Origin: Methylophaga sp.
GTDB lineage: Bacteria; Pseudomonadota; Gammaproteobacteria; Nitrosococcales; Methylophagaceae
Assembly: GCF_030651745.1 (NCBI RefSeq)
Contig: NZ_JAUSCC010000148.1
Span: forward strand, 1-43,731
Direction of reading: 5' to 3'
DNA length: 43,731 nucleotides
In this document: positions 1 to 7,819 of the stretch, one piece after another
Layout of the letters: each line of letters starts with the position of its first letter
Numbering within the stretch: the first letter of the stretch is position 1
Notes under the pieces: model-generated
What the model was told of the DNA's origin: nothing
Database searches by the model: none
The model's input: only the letters and a program-made list of their open reading frames with translations
Program-made: the position numbers and the translations under genes

Positions 1-56
1 GCTTGCTGGGCATCCAATGCTGCCTGCAAGGATTCTAGTGTTGGCGAGTTTTCCAT
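1..56 (-). CDS. N-terminal fragment of an unknown protein
   Basis: Reading leftwards out of the window, an ATG at 54-56 opens a frame that stays open to the edge and encodes MENSPTLESLQAALDAQQA. A purine-rich GAGGA sits about 7 bases before the ATG, so the start is credible. It lies 25 bases downstream of eutC on the same strand and is probably co-transcribed with eutBC. Only 18 codons are visible, too few to name a family. An ethanolamine-related role is possible from position alone but is not shown by the sequence. Confidence 0.5.
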   Translation of the reverse strand, partial: MENSPTLESLQAALDAQQ

Positions 57-81
57 CTTACTATCCTCATTTTAGTTAAAG

Positions 82-981
82 TCATTTCCCGTCCACCCCT
101 TTTCGGTCAACTTTGCTGTCCAGCAAAAAGCTGGTTTGAACTGCGCTGTTATCAATGATCTTCTCAGTTGAACGATCCTTGATAGCAACACCAGAACACT
201 GGAGTCTGCGAGCTTCACTCAGCAGATAAAGACATTTGTGTGCGGCAGCGGCGTAGGAAAGTCCGGCCAGTCGCACATTTGAAATACAGTTACGTTTGTC
301 GTCAGTCAGGCCACGTTTTGGTGACCATGTCAGATATAAACCCAGGCTGTCCGGTGAGCTGAGACCGGGACGTTCGCCGATCAGAATCAATACCGCTCTG
401 GCGTTTAATGCTTCGCCAATATCATCACCAATGGCCACCCGACCTTGATTGACCAGGCTGATCGGTGCCAGTGAGAAGTCTGGAATTTCTTTCAGCAATA
501 AAGGCAATAAGCTGGAAATAAACGCTACGGCATTTTGGTGAATGGCAGTGGCAGATAAACCATCGGCAATCACCAGTGCCAAGTCATAAGGTTGGTTCGT
601 AGAAAAAGGTTTCAGACTGGCAAAACCTGCATCATCTAACTGGCGGCCATAGTCGGGACGTTGCAGATAGTTCACGCGATCAATCGCTCGACTGTGTAAC
701 ACCAGTGGCTTTTGTGAAGGGATTTGTGGAATTTCCTGCTTCAGCTGGAGCAGCTGTTGTTGCAGGGTTTCGACATCCAGTTCGGTATGCACTGCATCAC
801 GCGCTTGTGCATGGGCTAATTGAAATTCAAGGGTTTCACGAGTCGGGGTACTGACACCGGCCCGGCCGATACCAATTCTAGCTGCAGTAAATTGTCTGAG
901 TTGACGCCATGGGTTATGGATAACCATGCTGTCGTCTGCAAGGTGTTCTTCAACAATCAACATATCCGCATCTTCAACCAT
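82..981 (-). CDS. eutC: Ethanolamine ammonia-lyase small subunit EutC
   Basis: This is the light chain of adenosylcobalamin-dependent ethanolamine ammonia-lyase, which with EutB splits ethanolamine into acetaldehyde and ammonia in the cytoplasm. The 299-residue product matches the family length. It carries the EutC core: VIADGLSATAIH near residue 140, an ALVLIGERPGLSSPDSLG-like stretch (here ILIGERPGLSSPDSLG) near 200, and a conserved C-terminal AGLSYAAAAHKCLYLL segment. Its ATG overlaps the end of eutB by 8 bases, so the two chains are translationally coupled in the usual B-then-C order. No microcompartment shell genes (eutS, M, N, L, K) are next to it. Family assignment is firm; the physiological use (nitrogen or carbon source) is not visible. 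Confidence 0.96.
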   Translation of the reverse strand: MVEDADMLIVEEHLADDSMVIHNPWRQLRQFTAARIGIGRAGVSTPTRETLEFQLAHAQARDAVHTELDVETLQQQLLQLKQEIPQIPSQKPLVLHSRAIDRVNYLQRPDYGRQLDDAGFASLKPFSTNQPYDLALVIADGLSATAIHQNAVAFISSLLPLLLKEIPDFSLAPISLVNQGRVAIGDDIGEALNARAVLILIGERPGLSSPDSLGLYLTWSPKRGLTDDKRNCISNVRLAGLSYAAAAHKCLYLLSEARRLQCSGVAIKDRSTEKIIDNSAVQTSFLLDSKVDRKGVDGK

Positions 982-2386
982 GGTAATGCTTCACGGCAGA
1001 ACTGCTGAGCGTACCGGCAAAGGCGGGTGGTAAATGATTAGTTAATTGTGCCAACCCCGCATTGCTCATAATCTGCATTTTTTCCAGCCAGGCTTCAAAT
1101 TCCGGTGCAGCGCCTAAACCCAAAACTCGACGGGCATACAAAGCATCGTGAAACGAAGTGGTCTGATAATTGAGCATAATGTCATCAGAGCCAGGAATTC
1201 CCATTACAAATGAGCATCCCGCTGTGCCAAGCAGTGTTAGCAGGTTATCCATATCATTCTGATCGGCTTCGGCATGGTTGGTGTAACAAACATCACACCC
1301 CATCGGCAGACCCAGTAACTTGCCACAGAAATGATCTTCCAGTCCGGCGCGGGTGATTTCTTTGCCATCAAACAGATATTCGGGACCGATAAAACCCACT
1401 ACAGTGTTAACCAGCAATGGACTGAATTTACGGGCCACAGCATAAGCGCGAGCTTCGCAGGTTTGTTGATCCAGACCGTGATGGGCATTGGCGGACAGGG
1501 AACTACCTTGCCCGGTTTCAAAATACATAACATTCTGGCCGACAGTGCCACGCTTAAGGGATAAAGCGGCTTGTTGGGCTTCAGCCAAGATCGCCAGATT
1601 AAAACCAAAACTGCTATTGGTTTTTTCAGTCCCGCCGATGGATTGAAATACCAGATCTACTGGCGCGCCATTTTCAATGCATTCCAATGTGTTGGTGACA
1701 TGCGTGAGTACGCAGGATTGAGTAGGGATTTCATATAAAGAAATCACTTCATCCATTAGATTCATTAGCCGTGTGGCTTGCGTGACATTATCGGTTGCCG
1801 GATTAATACCGATAACCGCATCCCCTGAACCGTACAACAGACCATCCAGCATGCTAGCCGCAATGCCATTGACATCATCGGTCGGGTGGTTGGGTTGTAA
1901 TCGGGTAGAAAGGCGTTTAGGTAAGCCAATGGTGTTACGAAACGAGGTGACGACACGACATTTCTGGGCAACCAGAATCAAATCCTGATTACGCATGATT
2001 TTGCTGACTGCTGCAGCCATTTCAGGTGTGATGCCAGGACTGACTTGTTTAAGCATTTCGGAACTGGCTTCATCGCTCAGCAGCCAGTTGCGAAAATCAC
2101 CCACTGTTAAATGCGAAATAACCGAGAACGCATCAACATCGTGTTCATCCATAATCAAACGAGTGATTTCATCATCTTCATATGGCACTAATGCTTCATT
2201 TAAAAAAGTTTTTAACGGGACCTCAGCTAACAGTAATTGTGCTACAGCCCGTTGTTCAGCCGTGTCAGCAATGACACCGGCCAGACGATCTCCCGAGCGG
2301 GAAGGGGTCGCCTTTGCCATCAAATCTGCTAAATCTGCAAATTGATAGGTTTTGCTGCCCAACTGATAACGATAGCTTTGACCCAT
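974..2386 (-). CDS. eutB: Ethanolamine ammonia-lyase large subunit EutB
   Basis: Catalytic heavy chain of ethanolamine ammonia-lyase, a TIM-barrel that holds substrate and the adenosylcobalamin. Diagnostic stretches are SARLQPN-like STRLQPNHPTDDV, GDAVIGINPATDNV, the FETGQGSSLSANAHHG segment, VNTVVGFIGPEYLFDG and MGCDVCYTNHAEADQND, followed by MGIPGSDDIMLNYQTTSFHD. I place the start at the ATG at 2386 (470 residues), because it aligns with the usual EutB N-terminus; an in-frame TTG at 2404 would add six residues and has no better ribosome site. It is divergent from the AraC-type gene at 2565, as expected for a locally controlled eut operon. No cobalamin riboswitch is seen in the short leader. 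Confidence 0.96.
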   Translation of the reverse strand: MGQSYRYQLGSKTYQFADLADLMAKATPSRSGDRLAGVIADTAEQRAVAQLLLAEVPLKTFLNEALVPYEDDEITRLIMDEHDVDAFSVISHLTVGDFRNWLLSDEASSEMLKQVSPGITPEMAAAVSKIMRNQDLILVAQKCRVVTSFRNTIGLPKRLSTRLQPNHPTDDVNGIAASMLDGLLYGSGDAVIGINPATDNVTQATRLMNLMDEVISLYEIPTQSCVLTHVTNTLECIENGAPVDLVFQSIGGTEKTNSSFGFNLAILAEAQQAALSLKRGTVGQNVMYFETGQGSSLSANAHHGLDQQTCEARAYAVARKFSPLLVNTVVGFIGPEYLFDGKEITRAGLEDHFCGKLLGLPMGCDVCYTNHAEADQNDMDNLLTLLGTAGCSFVMGIPGSDDIMLNYQTTSFHDALYARRVLGLGAAPEFEAWLEKMQIMSNAGLAQLTNHLPPAFAGTLSSSAVKHYHG

Positions 2387-2473
2387 AAATTGCTTTAAAT
2401 CCAATTAGATGGAATAAATATTGCACCTGAATAAACAAAGTTTACTAACTATGAATGCGATATCTATACCCAG

Positions 2474-2504
2474 CCAATATCGAAAATCGGCAAAAAAATA
2501 TTGG
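2474..2504. promoter_or_regulatory. Inverted repeat between eutB and the AraC gene
   Basis: In the 178-base divergent intergenic region, CCAATAT (2474-2480) faces ATATTGG (2498-2504) across a 17-base A-rich spacer. The spacing of about two helical turns and the position between divergent promoters fit a regulator site, plausibly for the adjacent AraC/EutR-like protein. AraC-family sites are more often direct repeats, so this is only a candidate. Confidence 0.35.
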
Positions 2505-2564
2505 GTTTATATTCAGTTACTTACTTAGCCGACATTGGCATTATTACTAAAACAGGTAAAGCAA

Positions 2565-3572
2565 ATGACAGATAAATTGAAAGAATTTGCACCTAAACAA
2601 AGCGAGACTGTATCCAAATGGTGCGTTTTGGAAGCCAACGATGCGGATGAGCAGGCACATAATCTGAAAAACTGGCAGCAGCAGTATGATCAGATAAGCA
2701 ATGGCCGTTTTTACGGCAAGATTGAAGAGGTGATGTTTGAGTCGATACATGCTTTTCGTGAGCACACCAGCCAAACGGTAAGACAACAATGTAATGTCTG
2801 GCCAAATGCCATTTGGCTGGGTTTTTCAGCTGACGATAAGTCCTGTCGCATCAATGGACATCATGTCAGCAGTGAGCACTTGATGATTCGTCCTGGAAGT
2901 ACGCAATTCGAATTGGTGACACCGGAGCAATTCAATATTTTTGGTATTGTGATCAATCAGGACATCTTAAAAGAAGTCGCCCGTTTGCATGGAATAGATC
3001 TGGATATAAGCCTATTTCATTCCCCATTAAGGTTATGGCATTCCGAAAAACTGAATTCATTGCGTTATCTATTAAATGATGTGTTGAAACCGCAGCCAGA
3101 CAATCTGATAAGACATCATCAGGAAGATATATTAATGATGGCGGTGCTGGAGATTTTGCAACAGAACGAGCATGAGATTCACGAGAAACCAAGCTTTGTG
3201 AAACGTCGGGCGGTGGTGCAAAAAGTGACTGCCTATCTTGATGCTCATCCAGATAAACCCATCACCATTACAGATATGTGCGCTTTGGCTTATGTGAGTC
3301 GGCGTACCTTGCAATACTGTTTTGAAGATGTGTTAGGAATCAGTCCGCTTAAATGTATGCGAATTTCCAGACTTAATGCCGTTCGACGGGTGTTGATAAA
3401 CGGTTTAAAGGCAGATGAAACGATTTCAATGATCGCCCAGCAAAGGGGCTTTTTTCATGCTGGGCAATTCACTCATGACTACACCAGTCTGTTTGGTGAA
3501 AACCCGTCAGTTACAGCATTACGTCATCAGCAGGCTGCACCGGCTAAAGCAGTGAGTAATAGTATTAGGTAA
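2565..3572 (+). CDS. AraC-family activator, EutR-like
   Basis: Transcription factor of the AraC/XylS family with a C-terminal double helix-turn-helix at about residues 215-320: ITITDMCALAYVSRRTLQYCF, then the second helix pair around GFFHAGQFTHDYTSLFGENP. The N-terminal 200 residues are the ligand-binding part. The length of 335 residues and the divergent position against eutBC make it the likely EutR counterpart, which in enterobacteria senses ethanolamine together with B12. I start at the ATG at 2565, preceded by AGGTAA; a TTG at 2535 is in frame but lacks a ribosome site. The gene overlaps the 3' end of the minus-strand gene at 3565 by 8 bases. Specific ligand is inferred from context. Confidence 0.85.
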   Translation: MTDKLKEFAPKQSETVSKWCVLEANDADEQAHNLKNWQQQYDQISNGRFYGKIEEVMFESIHAFREHTSQTVRQQCNVWPNAIWLGFSADDKSCRINGHHVSSEHLMIRPGSTQFELVTPEQFNIFGIVINQDILKEVARLHGIDLDISLFHSPLRLWHSEKLNSLRYLLNDVLKPQPDNLIRHHQEDILMMAVLEILQQNEHEIHEKPSFVKRRAVVQKVTAYLDAHPDKPITITDMCALAYVSRRTLQYCFEDVLGISPLKCMRISRLNAVRRVLINGLKADETISMIAQQRGFFHAGQFTHDYTSLFGENPSVTALRHQQAAPAKAVSNSIR

Positions 3573-3903
3573 TAACAAGCTTGGCATAACTATCACTATC
3601 AATATCAACGGCTTCCGCAGTGATGGTAATAACCGTCAATCTGAGCTTATGCAGAGCCTGCAAAATACTCGCCGTTAAGTGCTGTTTTTGTTGAGCTGTT
3701 CGGCCGCCATGCAGACGTATTGTCACATGAATAAAGTCCCTGGAATTGTCAGCCAACCGAAAATGCTCATAAGCCACGGCGCGTGTTTTGATATGAGAAG
3801 CATCAAATAAATCTGATTCAACAACCGCTTGATGTACCGCTTCAACCAGCCGGGCAGGGTTGATATCAAGTGTGTTTGAATACTCAATAATGCAATGTGG
3901 CAC
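3565..3903 (-). CDS. 5-carboxymethyl-2-hydroxymuconate isomerase family protein
   Basis: Small tautomerase-superfamily enzyme resembling HpaF/CHMI of homoprotocatechuate breakdown. The assignment rests on the N-terminal PHCIIEYSNTL, typical of CHMI (PHxxxEYS), and the later RLHGGRTAQQKQHL. I choose the GTG at 3903 because AAGGG lies six bases before it and because it places proline directly after the initiator methionine, where this superfamily uses Pro1 as catalytic base. This gives 112 residues, slightly shorter than the about 125 of E. coli HpaF. A longer ATG frame from 3948 exists but would bury the proline. No aromatic catabolic genes are nearby, so the substrate is unknown. Confidence 0.75.
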   Translation of the reverse strand: MPHCIIEYSNTLDINPARLVEAVHQAVVESDLFDASHIKTRAVAYEHFRLADNSRDFIHVTIRLHGGRTAQQKQHLTASILQALHKLRLTVITITAEAVDIDSDSYAKLVIT

Positions 3904-3923
3904 AAGATTCCCTTTTAAGTTTG

Positions 3924-4256
3924 TTATCTGAGTAACAGATAAATACAAATCAGTACCGACACTGCAGACAGTCCTAGTGAGAGAAATAATAGATTTCGAT
4001 AGGTTGTGATCTGTTTTTTGGCTTGTTCGGCTGCGGTTTCAAAGCCTGTTATTGCTTGCTGCATATTTTCGGCCAGCAGATGAATGGATTTGGCATTTTG
4101 TGTCGCTGCTGTTTGCAGCTCTTCGATTTGTTTTACCAGCACCGGATCGGCTTTAACTGCTTCAGGCTTGGCAGTAAATGCCGGAATAGCATAGGCAGCA
4201 ACTTGTGCAACATAAGGTGCTACAGCCTTAATAATCGGTATAAATTGAATGGCCAT
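3924..4256 (-). CDS. Small membrane protein with predicted coiled coil
   Basis: A 110-residue protein I do not recognise. It starts with a hydrophobic, alanine-rich stretch (about 1-30), continues with a charged helical segment with heptad character (about residues 40-85, LVKQIEELQTAATQNAKSIH), and ends in one clear membrane span (about 89-109, LLFLSLGLSAVSVLICIYLLL). The layout suggests a tail-anchored or C-terminally anchored inner-membrane protein with a cytoplasmic helix. It lies 20 bases upstream of the tautomerase gene on the same strand and probably shares its transcript. Function unknown. Confidence 0.65.
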   Translation of the reverse strand: MAIQFIPIIKAVAPYVAQVAAYAIPAFTAKPEAVKADPVLVKQIEELQTAATQNAKSIHLLAENMQQAITGFETAAEQAKKQITTYRNLLFLSLGLSAVSVLICIYLLLR

Positions 4257-4375
4257 AAATAAACTCGTTTCAGGGGCTGAGCTAAAAGATGTTTTTGGTT
4301 ATAAACGTAGAGAAAAATTAAAGTTATGGTTATAAATGCCGTCTATAGAATTAGTGTGTTTGTGGAAACTTTAGC

Positions 4376-4735
4376 ATGAGTAATCCGATTTCTGTTGATA
4401 TGCGTTCCTTCACTGCATCCAGTGCCTCAACGGGCACCCGAAGTGGCGGACAGTCCTTAGATGCAAGGATCGCTGCGTTAAAGCAAAAACTGGCTGATCT
4501 GTTTGAAGATCTTAAACAAGCAGTTAAAGAGCAAACGCCAGATACTGAAGAAAAAGTCAAAATGCTACAAATGCAAATCCAGGTGACTCAAGCTCAAATC
4601 ATGCAACTGGAAGCGTTGAAACAGCAAAAAATACAAGATGAACAACGTGCACAACAGCAAGCAGACTCAGCTAATAAGCAAACTCAAGCTCAGACATCAT
4701 CAACTGTTGGTCAAAATATAAACTCCTTTATCTAA
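4376..4735 (+). CDS. FlxA-like coiled-coil protein
   Basis: A 119-residue, highly polar protein. Serine and threonine dominate residues 1-30. Residues 30-95 form a long helix with strong heptad pattern (IAALKQKLADLFEDLKQAV, then MLQMQIQVTQAQIMQLEALK), and the tail is glutamine-rich. This arrangement matches FlxA-like proteins (PF14282), first seen as a flagellar-regulon gene in E. coli; their molecular role is not known. There is no signal peptide or membrane span. The gene stands alone, divergent from the small membrane protein gene. The family match is by overall composition and the MQIQxTQAQIxQLE core, so it is moderately sure. Confidence 0.6.
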   Translation: MSNPISVDMRSFTASSASTGTRSGGQSLDARIAALKQKLADLFEDLKQAVKEQTPDTEEKVKMLQMQIQVTQAQIMQLEALKQQKIQDEQRAQQQADSANKQTQAQTSSTVGQNINSFI

Positions 4736-4971
4736 CCATAATTTCTCGTCCAGCCGCCATTGAATTACGCCTAATTGACCTCATTTGGTAAGCTATCCGA
4801 CTAAATCAATATCTGCCTACCGAGTTCCCCTAATAAAAAACGGCATTATAAATCCAATGCACACTGCGATATTGTCGCAAAGCCGTTGTCTATTAAGCTT
4901 CCGGTAGCCATCATTGATAACTGGCATTACCCACTAGATTTTAATCCATCGATCTCATACAAGGAGACATC

Positions 4972-5538
4972 GTGAATAAGGCACTTATTTCGGTTCTTGG
5001 CACCGATCAACCTGGCATCATGGCTGCGGTTGCCACAGTCATCACCGAACACGGCGGTAACATTGAAAACCTCAGTCAAACATTGCTTCAATCGGTATTC
5101 GGTGCGTTATTAATGGTTTCGATGCCCGAAGACGCTCAGTGTGAAGAATTACATCAGGCTCTGCAGCAAGTCGGCCAGAAAATGCGTCTGTCGATTCATG
5201 TTGACCCTTGGGATGAGCAATTAACAGCTTGGCAGGAAAATCCACCTGAAGTGCAACCTTATATTCTGACCGTGATTGGTCCGGATCGTCGTGGCCTGGT
5301 GGCAGAAGTGTCTACCCATCTGGCAAAACATGGTGTGAATATCACCAATATTCAGGCGATATTTAAAGGCGGAAAAAACCCGATGGATAATCTGATGGTA
5401 TTTGAGGTCGATGTGCCGCGTGAAACGGTAATGCAGGACTTACGTGATGATTTGCAGGAAGTCTCGCAACGCCTTGATATCGAAATCGATACCCAACATC
5501 GCAAGATTTTTGAATCCGTGAGCAACATCAGCAATTAA
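4972..5538 (+). CDS. Double ACT-domain protein, GcvR-like
   Basis: A 188-residue cytoplasmic protein with two ACT domains: residues 1-80 (ALISVLGTDQPGIMAAVATVI, ENLSQTLL) and 93-175 (YILTVIGPDRRGLVAEVSTHL, NITNIQAIF). ACT domains bind amino acids. The paired-ACT form is that of GcvR, the glycine-cleavage repressor partner, but this copy is linked to a UPF0210 gene 10 bases downstream, a pairing conserved in other bacteria. Translation starts at GTG 4972, with AAGGAG six bases before it. The preceding 236 bases (4736-4971) hold no gene. Amino-acid sensing is inferred from the fold; the ligand is unknown. Confidence 0.8.
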   Translation: MNKALISVLGTDQPGIMAAVATVITEHGGNIENLSQTLLQSVFGALLMVSMPEDAQCEELHQALQQVGQKMRLSIHVDPWDEQLTAWQENPPEVQPYILTVIGPDRRGLVAEVSTHLAKHGVNITNIQAIFKGGKNPMDNLMVFEVDVPRETVMQDLRDDLQEVSQRLDIEIDTQHRKIFESVSNISN

Positions 5539-5548
5539 GGAACCCCTC

Positions 5549-6922
5549 ATGCTCAACGAAAAAGACATTATTTCAACTCTGATGATGGTGCGGGAACAAA
5601 ACCTGGACCTTCGCACCGTCACCGTTGGTATCAATCTGACCGATTGCGTCAGTGATGATCTGGAAACATTTAAACGTAAAATTTACGACAAAATTACTCG
5701 CTACGCTGGTCAGTTAGTGGCTTCCTGTAACCGTATTGAAAGACGTTACGGCATCGAAGTTGCCAATAAACGTATTTCGATCAGTCCCATTGGTGTGGTC
5801 GGCGCACCTTTCAGCTCTGAACAGTTAGTCGAAGTTGCCATCACATTGGACAAAGCCGCTATTGAACTTGGGGTCGATTTTATTGGTGGTTTCAGTGCAC
5901 TGGTGGAAAAGGGCATGAGTAAAGGTGATCAAGCCTTGATCGAAGCCATCCCACAGGCATTAACCCAAACCCAACGTATCTGTTCATCTGTCAATGTCGC
6001 CAGTACACGTGCTGGTATCAATATGGATGCCATCCTGCGTATGGGGCAGATCATTAAACAAGCCGCTGAACTGACGGCAGCAGACGATGGTTTGGCGGCG
6101 GCCAAGTTGGTGGTATTTGCCAATATTCCACAGGATGTACCGTTTATGGCGGGTGCTTATTTGGGCATCGGTGAAGCGGATGCTGTGGTCAGTGTCGGAG
6201 TAAGTGGACCGGGCGTAGTCAAAGCAGCTTTGGAAAAAGCGCTTGCTGAAGATGAAAATATGGATCTCAGTCGTGCAGCCGATGTTATCAAACAAACTGC
6301 TGCAAGACTAACGCGTGCCGGTGAATTGGTTGGCCGTGAAGTAGCACAATTACTGAATCTGCCATTTGGCATTGTTGATCTGTCTCTGGCACCAACCCCC
6401 AATCGTAATGACAGTGTGGGTGAAATCTTTGAAGCCATCGGTTTACCAGCTTTTGGTGCACCGGGTAGTACCGCATTTTTATCAATGCTTAATGATGCAG
6501 TGAAAAAAGGCGGCGCCTTTGCCAGCTCGCATGTAGGCGGTTTAAGTGGTGCATTTATTCCGGTCTGTGAAGATCTGACTATTGCCGAATCTGCCGCCAA
6601 TGGCACGTTAAGTCTGGAAAAACTCGAAGCTATGACAGCCGTCTGTTCGGTGGGACTGGATATGGTTGCCATACCGGGTGATACCACAGCGGAAATGATT
6701 TCAGCTGTTATTGCCGATGAAATGGCGATTGGCGTGATTAACAAAAAAACCACTGCCGCGAGACTGATTCCAGCACCTGGCAAAAAGGCTGGTGATATCG
6801 TGCGTTTTGGTGGTCTTTTAGGCGAAGGACCAGTAATGGCGGTCAATATGGGCAGTCATGAAAACCGCTTTGTTCGATTAGGCGGACGTATCCCGGCACC
6901 GATTCAAAGTCTGGTGAATTAA
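5549..6922 (+). CDS. UPF0210 / DUF711 family protein
   Basis: A 457-residue protein of the UPF0210 family, sometimes labelled 'PFL family' although it lacks the glycyl-radical features of pyruvate formate-lyase. Recognisable stretches are RTVTVGINLTDC near the start, RIERRYGIEVANKRISISPI, VDFIGGFSALVEKGMSKGD, SVNVASTRAGINMDAI and the C-terminal GGRIPAPIQSLVN. It is cytoplasmic, with no membrane span. It follows the ACT-domain gene after 10 bases in an obvious operon ended by the terminator at 6944. The biochemical activity of the family is not established. The ACT neighbour hints at amino-acid-controlled metabolism, which is inference only. Confidence 0.85.
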   Translation: MLNEKDIISTLMMVREQNLDLRTVTVGINLTDCVSDDLETFKRKIYDKITRYAGQLVASCNRIERRYGIEVANKRISISPIGVVGAPFSSEQLVEVAITLDKAAIELGVDFIGGFSALVEKGMSKGDQALIEAIPQALTQTQRICSSVNVASTRAGINMDAILRMGQIIKQAAELTAADDGLAAAKLVVFANIPQDVPFMAGAYLGIGEADAVVSVGVSGPGVVKAALEKALAEDENMDLSRAADVIKQTAARLTRAGELVGREVAQLLNLPFGIVDLSLAPTPNRNDSVGEIFEAIGLPAFGAPGSTAFLSMLNDAVKKGGAFASSHVGGLSGAFIPVCEDLTIAESAANGTLSLEKLEAMTAVCSVGLDMVAIPGDTTAEMISAVIADEMAIGVINKKTTAARLIPAPGKKAGDIVRFGGLLGEGPVMAVNMGSHENRFVRLGGRIPAPIQSLVN

Positions 6923-6943
6923 TCAGGCTTTGAAACCGAAATT

Positions 6944-6977
6944 AAAAAGCCGTGACAGAAACTGTCACGGCTTTTTT
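6944..6977. terminator. Bidirectional rho-independent terminator
   Basis: AAAAAGCCGTGACA (6944-6957) pairs perfectly with TGTCACGGCTTTTT across a five-base loop and runs into six T on the plus strand; the A-run on the left gives the same signal on the minus strand. It sits between the convergent UPF0210 gene and the PEP-CTERM gene and can end both transcripts. Confidence 0.93.
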
Positions 6978-6994
6978 GAATGAAGATTAGAAAA

Positions 6995-7606
6995 TTAGAT
7001 TTGTTGGTTTTTTGCTCTTCTACGCAATGCCATAAAACCCATCAAGCCCGAACCGAATAACCAAACAGCAGCTGGCAGAGGAACTGCTGAGACTGAAACG
7101 TTATCCAGAATCGCACCTATATTATCGCCACCGGCGTTTGCGAAGGATAATTTATCGCCATCCACTAAATCGACCAGGAAGCTATAGGTTGTCCAGCCTG
7201 CATCCCAATCAATAACGAGAGCGTTTAATAGAGCACCAGCACCAAATAAAACGGTGACGGTATCAAAAGGGCCTTGACGTTGGTTACCTGACAAATCAAA
7301 GCTTACTTTATATTTACCTGCTGCAAATCCCTCCTTAGTGGTCATAACTCCTGCGTTACTAGAGGAACCATCGAGATCTACGCAGAAACTACCTGATGAA
7401 CATACGATTCCCCATGGATTACCATTGCGAATCAAATCGACCGTACCGTCAGTAATGTCCCAGTTAATGAAAGTGTTATAGTTCAGTACCGAAGCAGCTT
7501 GTCCTTCTCCTTCAAAACCATCCTGTAAAGTTGAAATGAAAGCAGCGTGTGATATTGGAGCAAAAAACGCGGCTGAGAGAGCTAAAAGTCTTATTATGTT
7601 TTTCAT
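6995..7606 (-). CDS. PEP-CTERM-type exported protein
   Basis: A 203-residue secreted protein. It begins with a signal peptide (MKNIIRLLALSAAFFAPISHA, cleaved near residue 21) and ends with a sorting tail: VPLPAAVWLFGSG, a hydrophobic span and the basic RRRAKNQQI. This VPLPAAxWLFGSGLxG form is the common proteobacterial variant of the PEP-CTERM signal, processed by exosortase and linked to exopolysaccharide export and biofilm or floc formation. The body is a jelly-roll-like domain with two cysteines. ATG 7606 is chosen because AAGGAT precedes it and the signal peptide starts there. The leader contains a probable c-di-GMP riboswitch. No exosortase gene is in this window. Confidence 0.88.
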   Translation of the reverse strand: MKNIIRLLALSAAFFAPISHAAFISTLQDGFEGEGQAASVLNYNTFINWDITDGTVDLIRNGNPWGIVCSSGSFCVDLDGSSSNAGVMTTKEGFAAGKYKVSFDLSGNQRQGPFDTVTVLFGAGALLNALVIDWDAGWTTYSFLVDLVDGDKLSFANAGGDNIGAILDNVSVSAVPLPAAVWLFGSGLMGFMALRRRAKNQQI

Positions 7607-7622
7607 TTTTTGTATCCTTAAT

Positions 7623-7692
7623 TTTTGCGGCCCAGCCATCTCAGATGAGACCCGTGGCTTTCCGTCCTTAACTCACATTAAGTTTGGCAAAA
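7623..7692 (-). promoter_or_regulatory. Probable c-di-GMP-I (GEMM-I) riboswitch
   Basis: The leader of the PEP-CTERM gene can fold as a three-way junction. P1 is TTTTGC (7687-7692) with GCAAAA (7623-7628). P2 is CTTAA/TTAAG, followed by GGACGGAAAGCC. P3 is TCTC-ATCT-GAGA inside GCCACGGG...GGCTGGGC. The order CAAAC - GGACG(c/g)AAAGCCACGGGTCT - AGA-x-GGCxGGG is that of compact GEMM-I aptamers, which often precede PEP-CTERM and other extracellular-matrix genes. The Shine-Dalgarno AAGGAT begins only about seven bases after P1, so control would be on translation. Pattern matched by eye, without a covariance search. Confidence 0.7.
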
Positions 7693-7819
7693 GTTAAAAG
7701 AAACAGTGTCTTATACACAAGGCACCAAATGACCATATACCCTTTTTCAGGTGATTTTTAGTGTACTTTGGTACCAATAGACTTAATAAACAACTTAATT
7801 TAAGGCTCGTAACCTACTA

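Noticed and set aside
2405..2564. Cobalamin riboswitch before eutB
   Set aside because: The intergenic space is under 180 bases and no B12-box (GCCACTG-like) sequence is present.
6157..6846. 229-codon minus-strand frame inside the UPF0210 gene
   Set aside because: Antisense shadow of a clearly coding plus-strand gene; the translation is low-complexity Ser/Ala/Pro.
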